The translations under genes were made by a program, and so were the position numbers. Under the pieces are notes generated by a model. The model was not told the origin of the DNA. It saw only the letters and a program-made list of their open reading frames with translations, and did no database searches. From Glaciozyma antarctica PI12 (lineage: Eukaryota > Basidiomycota > Microbotryomycetes > Kriegeriales > Camptobasidiaceae), in contig KZ627161.1 in NCBI GenBank assembly GCA_002917775.1, positions 1,659,562 through 1,723,561 on the forward strand: 64,000 nucleotides of DNA, read 5' to 3'. Below, piece by piece: positions 44,413 to 57,200 of this stretch. Each line of letters begins with the position of its first letter. Position 1 is the stretch's first letter.

Positions 44413-47400
44413 TCAAGCCCTACTCCGCCAATCTCCTCCTGCTCCCCCTCCAAATCCGAAGCCTCCGCCTCCGCCTCCGCCTCCTCCAGACGACGATGAC
44501 GGGCGAGAGTTGTAGGGAGTGTCGCGAGGACTGCCGGTGCGCGTCGCTGGGAGGCTGGATGCGAAGGGGCGCAGTGGTCCGGCTTGCGACGAAGGAACAG
44601 GCAGGCGGTTGCCCCCTCCCTCCTCCTCCTCCTCCTCCTCCTCCTCCGCCTCCGCCGTACGCGACAGGAGTCTCTGGCCTCGAACCGACGCGAGACGACT
44701 CTCCTCGGCTCTCAGCGAACCTGCGACAGGGAGCAAAATCAGCGTCAAGTCGACGGACGAAGAAGCGCAGAAAGAGCGCACATGTTGAGAACCTGCGGCG
44801 AGTAGAGGCGTCAGTACGGCCTTGAGAAGAGCAAGAGAAGTGGGTAGCTCACCTTGACGACTCCAGCGGCAAGGTTATCGAGCTCAACGACCTCGCCTGG
44901 TGAGAGCGTGGGGTCGTCCAAGTCCATCGCCTCCTCCTCTCCTTCTCCCTCTCCCTCCTCGTCGTCGTGCTCATCCGGCTTGGGCTGCACAGCGTGCCTC
45001 TCGCGTCCGCGCGAGATGGCGACTCCGAGACCCTCGAAAACGCGCAAGAGCGAGAGATCGAGAACGTCTTTCAGCCTCTCGACGTCGTCCAGCGCCGAAA
45101 CGTTCCCGACGATCGGTAGCCAGTTGTCGCACTCGAGACCGTTCTCCGTGACGCGAAGGTTGAAGGCTCCAAAAAAGCATGTAGCCGAGCGGGTCGAGCC
45201 TGCGCCACGTTCGTCAGTCTCACGGGGGATGAACGATCCAGCTTATGAGCCTACCTCGTGGTTGATCGCAAGAACATCTGCGACTCTCCCTTGCCGATGA
45301 TGCCTCCGCTCTTGCTCTTCTCGCCGTACGCGTAGATCTGTTTCTGCGACGTGACGGGGAGGTCGGCGGCCTTCTCGTTCTTGCGCGAGTTGACGCTGGA
45401 AGGGTGGATCGCGCAGGTCTGCAACGGAGAGAACGAATCTTAGGCAAAGCACGCCGAATCATAGCGGAAGGACGAACCTTGTCCTGAGACGTGCGAAGCG
45501 ACTTCTCGCTTGTCCGAATGGCGAAGTTGGGTGCGACGGCGGCGGCGATGAGAGCTGAGAGGAGCGGAAGACTGTGCCCGTTGACGTTGAGGCTTTCGGG
45601 GATGACAGACGTCCCGCCGCGGCGGAAGGAGACTTGGGTGGAGGCGTTACCTCCCGCACTGATGCGAAGGACGCCGGCCTTGTCGAGGGACTGGAGGATG
45701 TGCTCCTTGATCTTTTGGATCATGAGGAGCGTCGGCTTGCTGAGGAAGTTCTCGCGCGCAAAGTTGTTGGCAGCCTGCGTCATTGGAATCAGAAAAGGGG
45801 GATAGAGAAGCCGAGGAGACTGTACGCACGACGAAATCGTTCCTGCTCTGCATGCCCCACCAGACGTTGAACGCGCTCAGAATGGCAAAGGGGTCGGATC
45901 GGAAGTCGGTAGGTGTCCAAGAGTTCTTGACGCGGTCGGCTTCTTGCTTGAGAAGAGGGGGCGAGAGGAAGGGGTCGCGGTTGGTGAGGATGGCGGCGAG
46001 AGTGAGGGTCTGCTCGAGGCAGCGGAAGAACGATCCGAGGAGGCAGAGCTTTCCGATCGCGGCCTCGACGGGGAGCTGGAGGAGAACGCGTCCGAGCGAA
46101 GTGAGCTTCTCCTCGCGGTCGATGGCTCCGACCATCGTGAGACTCGTCATCGCGGCGTGGACTCGAGCACGCTCGGGCGGCTGAATCGTGGCGGAGAGGA
46201 CGTCCTCGACGGAAAGCTGCGGTGGGTCAACGGTAAGCTAAGCTTTGACGCTGTCTTGAGCGCGAAGGACGTACGCCGGGCAGCTGCAGACCAGTGATAT
46301 GCATGCAGGTGTTGGCGAGGTCGGTCTGATGGACTGATATCAGTCTATGTTAACGAACGAGAAGAGCGGGTGGCGTACCCTGAGCATCTCGACGGTCTGG
46401 TGAATGTCCATCGCAGCGAAACGAGCCGTGGAGACCTGCGAAAGAAGTACGATCAGCGTCGCCCTCCGACTACCCCAGGCCTAGTCAAGCTCACGATTCC
46501 GTAGTACTCTCCAGGACGGTGACGACCAGCTCGGCCAGCGCGCTGGAGCACGTTCGAGGTACCGGTCCATGCCGAGACGAGCTGAGACAGGCGGCGCTCA
46601 GGATCGTAGCGCTTCTCCTTGCACTTGGCCGAATCGACGACGAAGACGACGTCGGGGATCGTAACCGAGGTTTCGGCGATGTTGGTCGAAAGGACGATGC
46701 GACGGATTCCTTCGGGTGGGGGCTCGAAGACGGCTTGCTGTTCGGCGATGGGGATGGTCGAGTGGAGAAGGTGGATTTCGTACTGGCGGTCGGTGAAGTT
46801 GACGTCGAGAAGAGGGTAGCGGTTCCGGTCGATGAGGATGTTGCGAACGGCTTGAATCTCGTCCCATCCGGGAAGGAAGACGAGGACGTGGCCCTCGTCC
46901 GACTTGCTGATGACCCAGGCGATGATGAGGGCGATGAGAGGGTAGGGCATGTCGAGGTCGTCGATTTCGCCGATAGGTCTGCCGGTGCGCTGGTCGATAT
47001 CGATGTTGGGGACGAGTTCGCGGCGGTTGTAGGCGTCGACCGACTTTTCGCTCCAGACCCAGCCTCCTTGCGCCGGAGGGAGTCGAAGAGCCTGCAGCTC
47101 ACGAACCGTGTCGTCCAAGAAGTGCTTGTCGACCGGGAAGCTGCGACCTGGAGGCAAGGAGTCAGATCTAGCGAAGAGGCAGGTCGAACGCACTCACCTG
47201 GCACTTCAACTACCGGCGCAAGACGACCAGTGTCGGGATCGGCAAAGTAGTTCGTGAAGAGGATAGGGTCGATAGTGGCGGACCTGAGCAGGGAATTGGG
47301 TCAGTCTCTTCGCCTAAAAGGACTGGCGAACAACGCACATGAGGACGACGCGAATCTCGGCCTTGCCAGCCTTCCTTCGCTCGTGAAGGAGTCGCCGAAG

Positions 47401-49686
47401 AACGAAAAGCAAGAGATCGGTGTCGACGTCCCGCTCGTGCACCTCGTCGACGGCGACGTGAGTCACGCCATCGAGGAAGCCTTCGTTTCCGTTGTTGGCG
47501 AGATCGCTCTGGAGACGACGAAGGAAGAGTCCCGTCGTGCAGAAAAGGATCGAGCCATCGGGCTTGGGAGGCTTGCTCTCGAAGCGAACCTGGTAACCGA
47601 CCGAGTCACCGATGCTCTCGCCACGCTCCTTGGCGACGCGCTCGGCGACGCTGATGGCGGCGATACGGCGGGGCTGAGTGCAGACGATGTTGCACTTGCC
47701 TCCGTCTCCTCGCATGATCCAGTCATCGAGGATGAGCTGGGGGACTTGGGTCGTCTTTCCGGATCCGGTGGCGGCGAGGACGACGACGACGGACGAGGTG
47801 GCGATTTTGGCGAGGACGGAAGAGGCGTGGGAGGCGACGGGAAGGGAAGCGCGTTGAGTGCGCATGCGCTCGACGCGAGGGTCGGTCTGGTAGTTTTGGA
47901 GTCGAGCGAGGAGTTCGGCGCTCTTGAGGGCGACGATGGGGGCGCGAAGCTCCTGGCGGCGCGAGGGTCCGGCGCCGGCTCTCGAGCCGTTGTAAAGTCC
48001 TTCGTCCTCCTTGACGCCGGCGTTCCTCCTGAGGAGCTCCCTCGCCTTCTCGGCCTTCTGCCGTTCGCGCTCGACCATCGCCTTCGCGCGCTTGTAGAGG
48101 TGGCTCTCGCGGCTCTCCCACACCGTCTCGCGCAGCTCCTCGTCCGTCCGAGGGTCGACATCGAAGACGACGTGCGCCGTCATCGTGCCCTTGACGATCA
48201 TGTTGGACTGCTTCTTGGCGGACCACTGACCCCAGAGCTCAGAGTCGCAGCTCTCGAGGTACTGGGCCGTGTCGAGGTAGGCGCGGTTGTGGGCGTCCTT
48301 CTTGTTCCTCGCTTCGCCCATACCGATCCGGCGACCGTTGACGAGAAGCGTGGCGCACCAGGAGCCGTTGCTCTTGCCGCGACCGTGGTGGGGGACGGCG
48401 GACGAGTACTGGAGGTCGGGCTTGCCGAAGTTGAAGCGAGTGCCTATAGAGTCACAACAGCATCAGCTCCCATTCACCCGCTGCGTACCAGAAGAAAGGC
48501 AGAACGTACAGTAGTAGTCCATGAAGGCTCGCGCCTCCTCCAGACCGATACGCTGTCCTCCCGAAAGTCCGACCGTCTTGCCGTCGTTCCCAGCGGGGTT
48601 TCCAGCACCGGTAGAAGCATAAACGGCGAACTGGTTGCCTCCTCCTCCGCCACCTCCTCCTCCTCCTCCTCCTCCTCCGCCAGACGACGCCGCGTGCAAA
48701 GGCGTGCGCATGCCCTTGGTACGCGTAGGCAGGTTCGATTCGGTGAAGAGTCCACGAGCGCCGAGTTGAAGACAGGCGTGAAGAGCGGCGAGCTTCTCGG
48801 CGTCCTTGAGAGAGCCAGCATCACCGGTACCGATGATGGGTTGGGAAAGAGGAGGGAGAGAGGGGGCGCCGGGGTTGGGAATAGGGGGAGGGGAAGGGTC
48901 TGCGACGATGGTGGCCCTGGAGGAAGATGAGAACACGGTCAGTAGCTGTATCAATCTGCCATGGGGTGGAAGACGAGTGGGAGCTGCATGAAGGGAGCTG
49001 CAAGACTCAAGTCGGCGACCCAGACCAAGCCACAGCTGGCGCCCAGCTCGAATCCCTGATGCTTCTTCCGCGCTGACGTTCCACCAAAAGCCCTCGCGTG
49101 CAGTAAGAAACTCGTACGCACCTGAAGCCGTCAAAGGTGCCTACGCGCGCTCGTCCGCCCTTGTACTTTGCTTGCTCGCCCAAGGCTCCGACGTAGTTGG
49201 CCAGGACACCTGCAGAAGACCAGCACGGTTAGCTTTCATCCATCAGAGTAGCTCCAGGCCAGCTGAAGAAGAAGGGACACGGTCGTGCCTTTTGGGTTTT
49301 CGATCCACTTCCTGATGCACGAGGAGGGGGTCAGCTCGAGAAAAGAGAGAGAGAGCTGGAGGGAGAACACACCTGTTGGGCTCGCCGCGACCTCCCAGGG
49401 CGCGATAGGACGAGTTGATGTAGGCTAGGTCATGGAGGGGAGGAGGAGCGAGGGGAGCGGGAGCTTGAGGTGCTGCTGTCCTGGGTCGCTTGCTTTGATT
49501 CGAGTTGGAGCCGCGCGCTGAGCCTCTTGTGCGGCCAAAGGAAGGCGGCATAGGGAGAGGGTGAGGTTGCTGATACGAGTTGTTGGGACGAGAGGCGTAG
49601 GCGTCGGCAGCTGCCGAGAGGGAAGAGGACGGTTGGGCAGAGGACGATTGTCTAAGGGGAGAAGGAGAGTGCGGCCGCTTCCTCAT
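44413..49686 (-). CDS. DEAH-box RNA helicase, RHA/DHX9-like with dsRNA-binding domain
   Basis: Start at 49686 (MRKRPHSPSPLRQ), a basic disordered N-terminus, a region WIENPKGVLANYVGALGEQAKY, then a double-stranded RNA-binding-type domain (EARAFMDYYCTRFNFG to KKDAHNRAYLDTAQYL) after a poly-Gly run of about 15. The helicase core is complete: motif I ATGSGKTTQ, motif II DEVHERD, SATIDP, STNIAETSVTIPD and motif VI QRAGRAGR, then the HA2 and OB-type C-terminal domains (SLGRVLLQLPVEAAIGKLCLLG; GYMLFGAFNLRV). The tail is Gly-rich and ends near 44413. A frame change in the tail is resolved if the C5 run at 44612-44616 is one base shorter; an alternative acceptor would give a Glu-rich reading instead. 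One intron (49210-49288) appears to be GC-AG. Probable role in RNA remodelling or translation; substrate unknown. Confidence 0.9.
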
Positions 49687-50055
49687 GCAGCTTGTTAAGC
49701 TAAAGAGTCTTCGAGAGTTGAACACAGCTGGGATTAACCTCAGGCTGAGAGATAGAGGGAGAGCAGCAAAGTGACCAGAAAACTCGCCATCTCCGTTGGC
49801 TCAGCGCTCAGCTCCTCGCGACTGCGAAGGTTGTTGTCCTTTTACCTCACACTTTTCTGCTTGTAAGTGTGAGATCGAACTGCTTGGAGGAACCTGTGAC
49901 TCGGCGACTCTCTCGACACCGACCGAACGAGCTCGAGATCTCACGGCGTTGCACTCCTTCCTCCTCGCGGAATCGCCACCCGGCAGCACTACATTCCGCC
50001 CAAAGAGCTTCGCTAATCGCACCGGTTCCTGAACAGCAACATATTCCCGATTGCC
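49687..50055. promoter_or_regulatory. divergent promoter region, helicase / CYSTM gene
   Basis: 369 bp between two outward-facing starts. Mixed composition, with a small direct duplication around the motif AAGTGTGAG near 49850-49870. No gene or RNA recognised. Confidence 0.4.
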
Positions 50056-50797
50056 ATGAACAAGGTGAGCTTACCACGTCGTGCGGGCAAGGATTCGGAG
50101 GTGATGAATGCGTTCTTCCGCAGGACTACTATCAGGGTGGACAGCAAGGAGAACAGCAGCAGCAGGGGTATGGAGGACAGTACCAGGGTGGAGAGCAACA
50201 GGGGTACGGTGGTCAGCAGCAGCAGGGGGTGAGTTCCAAAGCTGTGTCCCCCATCGAGGCGTTGTTCTGACGACGCAGCACGCGATAGTATTACCCTCCT
50301 CCACCTCAACAATCGTACCAGCAGCCAGGTCAATATCAGCAGCAGGTGCGACCGGATTTAGGACGTTGGAGAGCAGGCGAACTGATTTTGCGATGGATCT
50401 CGCAGCAGTATCAGCAGCAGCCCGGTCCCCAGCAAGGCGCGCGATGCTCTCGTTCCGTTATCACGCTGCGCTAACACGTACATACAGTTTACGTTCAACC
50501 TCAAGCCCAGAAGAAGGGAGGAATGGGAGCGGCAGGAACGGGGTGCTGCGCGTGGTGGGTTGCGAGAGCTCTCTTCGCTTCAAAAACTCGCTAACCTTTT
50601 CTTTCGCGCAGCTTGGCTGGTTTATGCCTGTGGTATGTTGTTGCAAGTTGGCTGTTCGGTGAACATTTGCTGACGTTCATCTTCTTCTTCGCAAGCTGCG
50701 CCGCGGACGAGGTGAGTAGACGTGAATTGACGTTTGAGGGACGCTGATTGGCTCTGTTTTCTTTTTATCTGTGCAGCTCTGCGACATGTGCATGTAA
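50056..50797 (+). CDS. small Gln/Gly-rich protein with cysteine-rich (CYSTM-type) tail
   Basis: About 105 residues spread over eight short exons from ATG 50056 (exon 1 is 9 nt, 50056-50064) to the TAA at 50795-50797. The first two thirds are Gln, Gly, Tyr and Pro repeats (DYYQGGQQGEQQQQGYGG, YYPPPPQQSYQQPGQYQQQ). The end is KKGGMGAAGTGCCACLAGL then CLCCAADELCDMCM, the Cys-rich hydrophobic tail of the CYSTM family, which is tail-anchored or lipid-modified at the plasma membrane and linked to stress tolerance in fungi and plants. One intron, 50437-50487, has a GC donor. The exon assembly rests on in-frame joins at seven introns and on the coherent repeat composition. Confidence 0.78.
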
Positions 50798-51263
50798 TCT
50801 GCGACGGAGTTCTTGTCGAGTCGGCTTGTACAAACGATGTTGGAACTGCAGCGATCAGATGAGAAGAGATTGCCGAGTGATCCCTGACGGTCAAGGTGCT
50901 CGATGCGCTTCATTCTTGAATGACCTGTAGCATATCCTTATCAGAGTTTGAAGGCCAGCAAGCTCGAAGTACTCTCCGCTCCGAGGAGGGAACGGGAGGG
51001 TTGACAAAGAATATAAATAGAGTATAAAACATTGAATTAATTTACCTCGCTGCGCCGCCCTGCTCCTCTCCCTCGCCCCCATCCTCCGACTCAGCGACAG
51101 TCGATACTCTTGAAAGCAGGCAATAACAACAACCTCTCGCGCCCTTGCAGCCGTCTCCCCCCTTCAAGCTCAACTCAAGCAAGGAGAGCTCACCCACTCC
51201 ACCTCCCCCCATCCTCCCCCCTCCTCCTTCCCGCCCTCTCCCAACCTCTCCCAACCTCGTATC
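50798..51263. promoter_or_regulatory. clathrin gene promoter and leader
   Basis: The proximal part (51050-51260) is strongly CT-rich on the plus strand. A short AT-rich patch (AATATAAATAGAGTATAAAACATTG, with a TATAAA-like core near 51010-51030) lies about 240 bp before the start. The distal part is the 3' flank of the CYSTM gene. No further gene seen. Confidence 0.5.
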
Positions 51264-54200
51264 ATGGCGGCAGCAGACCGACCAATCTCCTTTGCGGAGC
51301 TCGCCCAGGTACGTTGGAGTTCCGCCCCTCCGTTCTATCTCGCCCAGCCCCGTGTTCGAACCGTCTCGTCATGTACCCATCTCAGGCCTCCCCTCGATGG
51401 TTGTCCTTCTGCGCCTGCTCGCCTGGCTCTTAGGCAATCAGAGGAATTGTAATCAACAACTGACGACTCTTCTGGCAGCTCACCGCGCTCGGGGTTCAGC
51501 CAGCCTCTATCGGCTTCGCGACCCTCACTCTCGAGTCGGACCGCTTCATCTGTGTCCGCGAGGACGTCAACGGCACCAAGACGGTCGTCATCGTAGACCT
51601 CCACGACTCGAACAATGTCACGCGAAGGCCCATCTCCGCCGAGTCCGCCATCATGCACGTCGAGGAGAAGGTCATCGCTCTACGAGGTGAGTACTTGCTC
51701 CGCTCCTCTGAGACATCCAGTGCAGTCAGCGCACGCACGCGCCCGCATTCTGCGAGAGCTGAGCCGGTGACTGAACGCGTTCCACGCTTTTGCGAGCGTG
51801 CTGTCGCGCGACCAGCCAGCACCAAATTGTCATCCCTTCGAGCCTTGTGCTGACCCCGCCTTCGTCCACAGCCGAACGCCAACTCCAAATCTTCAACATC
51901 GAGCTCAAGCAGAAGGTCAAGTCCCACACGATGCACGAGGACGTCGTCTTCTGGAAGTGGATCACGCCCACGACCCTCGGTATCGTCACCAACACGGCCG
52001 TCTACCACTGGGTCGCCTACGCGCCTGCCTCCGCCCCTTCCACCCCTACCGCCGATGCTCCCGTCAAGGTCTTTGACCGTCACGCCTCGCTAGCCGGCAA
52101 CCAGATCATCAACTATCGCGTCACGCCCGACGACAAGTGGCTCGTCCTCATCGGCATCAGCAGCAACACGACCAACCCCGCCGGCTTCAAGGTCAAGGGA
52201 GCGATGCAGCTCTACTCGCGCGAGCGAGGCGTCAGTCAGCCGATCGAGGGACACGCCGCAAGCTTTGCTCAGCTCAGGCTCGACGGCGCGAGCGCCGACA
52301 CGAAGCTGTTCGCCTTTGCCGTCCGCACCGCGCAGGGCGCCAAGGTACGTCGCAGTTCGTCCCATGCTGAGGCCTCAAGCTTACGCTGGTTCCTTGCTCC
52401 CAGCTCCACATCGTCGAGATCGACCACCAGGCGGGTCTCCCCGTCTACGCCAAGAAGGCTGTCGACGTCTTCTTCCCTCCCGAGGCGACCAACGACTTCC
52501 CCGTCGCGATGCAGGTCTCCCAGCGCTACGGTATCGTCTACCTCGTCACCAAGTACGGCTTCATCCACCTCTACGACCTCGAGACCGGCACCTGCATCTA
52601 CATGAACCGGATCAGTGGCGAGACGATGTTCGTGACCTGCGAGCACGAGGCGACGAGCGGTATCATTGGAGTCAACCGCAAGGGCCAGGTCCTCTCCGTC
52701 ACCGTCGACGACGATACCATCATTCCCTACATCCTTCGTACTCTCAACAACACCGACCTCGCCATCCGTCTCGCCTCCCGTGCGAACCTCCCTGGAGCGG
52801 ATGACCTCTACACTCGCCAGTTCGCCCAGCTGTTTTCGACCGCTCAGTACTCCGAGGCCGCCAAAGTCGCCGCCAACTCGCCTCGCGGCATCCTTCGCAC
52901 CCCTCAGACAATCGACCAGTTCAAGGGTGTTCCCGTCCCGGCCGGCCAGCTCAGCCCGATCCTACAGTACTTTGGGATCTTGCTCGAACGCGGAAAGCTC
53001 AACAAGTATGAGAGTCTCGAGCTCGCTCGTCCCGTCCTCGTCCAAGGACGCAAGGAGCTGCTCGAGAAGTGGCTCAAGGAGGACAAGGTGCGCTGTAAAC
53101 CCCTGTGCGCAACTGTGGAGCTGACCCTTTCGCAACCTACTTTTGCAGATTGAATGCAGCGAGGAGCTCGGAGACATCGTTCGTTCGCACGACATGACGC
53201 TCGCTCTCTCCGTCTACCTGCGCGCCAACGTCCCCAACAAGGTCGTGTACGTTCTTGCTCCCATACCGCGTCTACGAGCAGCTAGCTTACAACTTCCTTC
53301 TTTCGGACTGCAGCGCTTGCTTCGCTGAGACCGGCCAGTTCGCCAAGATCATCGTCTACGCCAAGCGAGTCAACTACTCGCCCGACTACGCTTCGCTCCT
53401 CCAGCACATCACTCGCATCAACGCCGACCAAGGTGCCGAATTCGCTGGCCTCCTGATCAACGACGAGAGCGGACCTCTCGTCGACGTCGAGCGCGTGCGT
53501 TATTCGGCTCTCACAATCGCTTCTCCAGCTAACGCGGCTTCAATCGCAGGTCGTCGACGTCTTCATGTCGCAGAACATGATCCAGCAGGCCACGTCATTC
53601 CTTCTCGACGCGCTCAAGGAGAACCGTCCCGAGCAGGGCGCTCTCCAGACTCGTCTTCTCGAGATGAACCTCGTGAACGCGCCTCAAGTCGCCGACGCGA
53701 TCCTCGGCAACGAGATGTTCTCGCATTACGACCGTCCTCGCATCGCCAACCTGTGCGAGAAGGCCGGACTCCTCCAGCGCGTGCGTTTCCATCCAGCTGC
53801 GTCTGTTTGAGGTCGTGCTAACGTCCCTCCCTTTGCGATCAAGGCTCTCGAGCACTACGAGGATATTGCCGATATCAAGCGCGTCGTTGTCCACACCAAC
53901 TTGCTCGCAGCCGATGTAGGTAGCTTCGCACTCTACAAAACGAAGCGCGTCTGACCGACCATCCCTTCGCAGTGGCTCGTCAACTACTTTGGCACGCTCA
54001 CGGTCGAGCAGACCCTCGAGTGCTTCAACGAGATGCTCCGCGTCAACATCCGCCAGAACCTTCAAGTCGTCGTGCAGTCGGCGACCAAGTACTCGGATCT
54101 CATCGGCCCTGTCCGACTCATCGAGATGTTCGAGTCGTTCAAGACGTTCGAAGGTGAGCCGTCTCCCCGCTCTTCCGCTCGAATTTTCTGACCCAAATGC

Positions 54201-57200
54201 GCTAGGTCTCTACTACTACCTCGGCTCCGTCGTCAACCTCAGCGAGGACTCGGAAGTCCACTTCAAGTACATCCAGGCGGCGACGAGGACCGGTCAGATT
54301 CGCGAGGTCGAGCGCATCGTCCGCGAGAGCAACTTCTACAACCCCGAGAAGGTCAAGAACTTCCTCAAGGAAGCCAAGCTCGCCGACCAGCTCCCCCTCA
54401 TCATCGTCTGCGATCGCTTCGACTACGTCCACGACCTCGTCCTCTACCTGTACCAGAACGGGCTCACCAACTTCATCGAGGTCTACGTCCAGCGCGTCAA
54501 CTCGGCGAGGACGCCTCAGGTCATCGGAGGGCTTCTCGACGTCGACTGCGACGAGACGACGATCAAGGCGCTGCTCGCTTCCGTCACGGGGCCGGTCCCT
54601 GTCGACGAGCTCGTCGACGAGGTCGAGAAGCGGAACCGGCTCAAGCTCATCTTGCCGTGGCTCGAGGCCAAGATCCAGCTCGGACAGCAAGAGCCCGCCA
54701 TTTACAATGCTCTCGCCAAGATCTATATCGACAGCAACAACAACCCCGAGGCATTCCTCAAGGAGAACAACGTGCGTCCCTGGCCCACTCTCATGGCTTT
54801 CTTTGCTGACGACGTTCTCGATCGGGCAGCTCTACGACCCTCTCGTCGTCGGAAAGTACTGCGAGAAGCGCGACCCCTACCTCGCCTACATCGCCTACGC
54901 CAAAGGATTCTGCGACGACGAGCTCGTCACCATTACGAACGACAACTCGATGTTCAAGCACCAGGCGAGGTACCTCGTCAAGAGGCGTCGTCTCGAACTG
55001 TGGGCTCAGGTCCTCAGCTCCGAAAACGTTCACAAGCGTCAGCTCGTCGATCAGGTTCGTCCCTGCTCTTTGGCAGCTTTCGATCCGCTCTGACTGATCT
55101 GCACTGCATAGGTCGTCGCCACCGCTGTGCCCGAGTCGACCGACCCTGAGGACGTCTCCGTCACCGTCAAGGCTTTCCTCTCCGCCGACCTCCCCACCGA
55201 GCTTATCGAGCTGCTCGAGAAGATCGTCCTCGAGCCGTCCGCGTTCAGCGACAACAGCAACCTCAAGAAGCTCCTCCTCCTCACCGCCATCCGAGCCGAC
55301 AAGGGCAAGGTGATGGGCTACATCGAAAAGGTCGAAGGATTCGACGTCAACGAGATCGCGAGCATTGCGACCGAGCACGGGCTGTACGAGGAGGCCTTCA
55401 CTCTCTTCCGCAAGCACAACCAGCACCTCGACGCGATGAACGTTCTCGTCGAGTATATCGTCAGCATCGACCGCGCGTCTCAATACGCGACCAAGGTGGA
55501 CGAGCCCGCCGTCTGGAGCCGCCTCGCCAAGGCGCAGCTCGACGGCCTGCGGATCAAGGACGCGATCGACTCGTACATCAAGGCGGACGACCCGACCAAC
55601 TTCCTCGAGGTCATCGAGACGTCGTCGCGCGCGGCCAAGCACGAGGACCTCGTCCGCTACCTTCAGATGGCTCGCAAGACGCTGCGCGAACCCGCTATCG
55701 ACACGGAGCTCGCTTTCGCCTACGCCCGCACCGATCGCCTGCACGACATGGAGGAGTTCCTCGCCATGACGAACGTCGCCGATCAGCTTTCCGCCGGAGA
55801 GAAGGCTTTCGACGCCGGCCTCTACGACGCAGCTCGTCTCCTCTTCTCGAGCATCTCCAACTGGGCTCGCTTGGCCACGACGCTCATCTACCTCGGGGAG
55901 AACCAGGCCGCGGTGGACGCCGCTCGCAAAGCCGGCAACACTCAGTGCGTCCCAAGTCTCTTTCGCTGTCGCGCCGCGCAACGATCACTGACCTCGCGCG
56001 ACTGCCAGGGTCTGGAGGCAGGTCAACGCCGCCTGTATCGACAAGAAGGAGTTCCGCCTCGCTCAGATCTGCGGTCTGAACCTCATCGTGCATGCCGAGG
56101 AGCTCACGGTACGTCAAAGCTGTTTCGCGAAGTAGCGACCCCGCTAACGTTTGCGTTACGTCCGCGCAGGCTCTCGTACGACTCTACGAGACGCAGGGCT
56201 ACACCGACGAGATGATCTCTCTGCTCGAAGCTGGCCTGGGGTTGGAGCGCGCGCACATGGGCATGTTTACCGAGCTATCGGTTCTCTACGCCAAGGTACG
56301 CCACCTCCGTGACGCCGTTTCGACGTCTTCTAATCAAGCGACGTTGCTTCTCAGTACCGACCCGAGCGTCTCATGGAGCACCTCAAGCTCTTCTGGTCTC
56401 GGATCAGTAGGCCGTTTTCAATCTTGAGTCGCGACTCCCCACTCACCTCACCTACCTGCGCAGACATTCCCAAGGTCATCCGCGCGACCGAGCAGGCTCA
56501 CCTTTGGTCCGAGCTCGTCTTCCTGTACGTTCACTACGACGAATTCGACAACGCCGCGCTTGCAATGATGGAGCGCTCGGCGGACGCATGGGAGCACAAC
56601 CAGTTCAAGGAGATTGTCGTCAAGGTGGCGAACATCGAGATCTATTACAAGGTATCGTTTGCTTCCTTTCAAAAGGAACCGCCGCGCTGACGTTACGTTC
56701 TCCAGGCCCTCACGTACTACCTTCAGGAGCAACCCATGCTTCTCAACGATCTTCTCGTCGTCCTCGCTCCTCGAGTCGATCACACGCGCGTCGTCAAGAT
56801 GTTCCAAAAGGTCGACGAGCTTCCCAGTAAGTCGCAGTGGGCTCGGACGCGAGTGCTCGCCAACTGACGCCTTCCTTCTCCAGTGATCAAGTCCTACCTC
56901 ATCGCCGTTCAGCACGTAAGTCGGGCTGTCGTCCTCAGACTTTTTGCCGTTCTGACTCCAGACGGCGCTGCAGAACAACATCCCGGCCGTCAACGAGAGC
57001 TACAACGAGTTGCTCATCGAGGACGAGGACTACAAGACGCTGCGAGATTCGACCGACTCTCAGGATGCGTTTGACGCGCTGGGGCTTGCGGCGCGGCTGG
57101 AGAAGCACGACCTCTTGGAGTTCCGTCGACGTGAGTCTCGCTCCGCTGCCAATTTTGCGAGGCGCTGATTCTATCCTTCTCAGTCGCCGCTCATCTTTAC

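Noticed and set aside
44610-44660. GGA/CCT triplet runs as a possible microsatellite expansion locus
   Set aside because: They encode poly-Gly in the helicase tail, as do similar runs near 48640-48680; interesting only as a possible source of base-calling error.
47254-48930. 558-codon plus-strand frame opposite the helicase
   Set aside because: Antisense shadow of the conserved DEAH helicase core exons.
54791-55981. 396-codon minus-strand frame opposite clathrin
   Set aside because: Antisense of conserved clathrin solenoid exons; Asp/Glu/Val-rich composition is the mirror of strongly biased codons.
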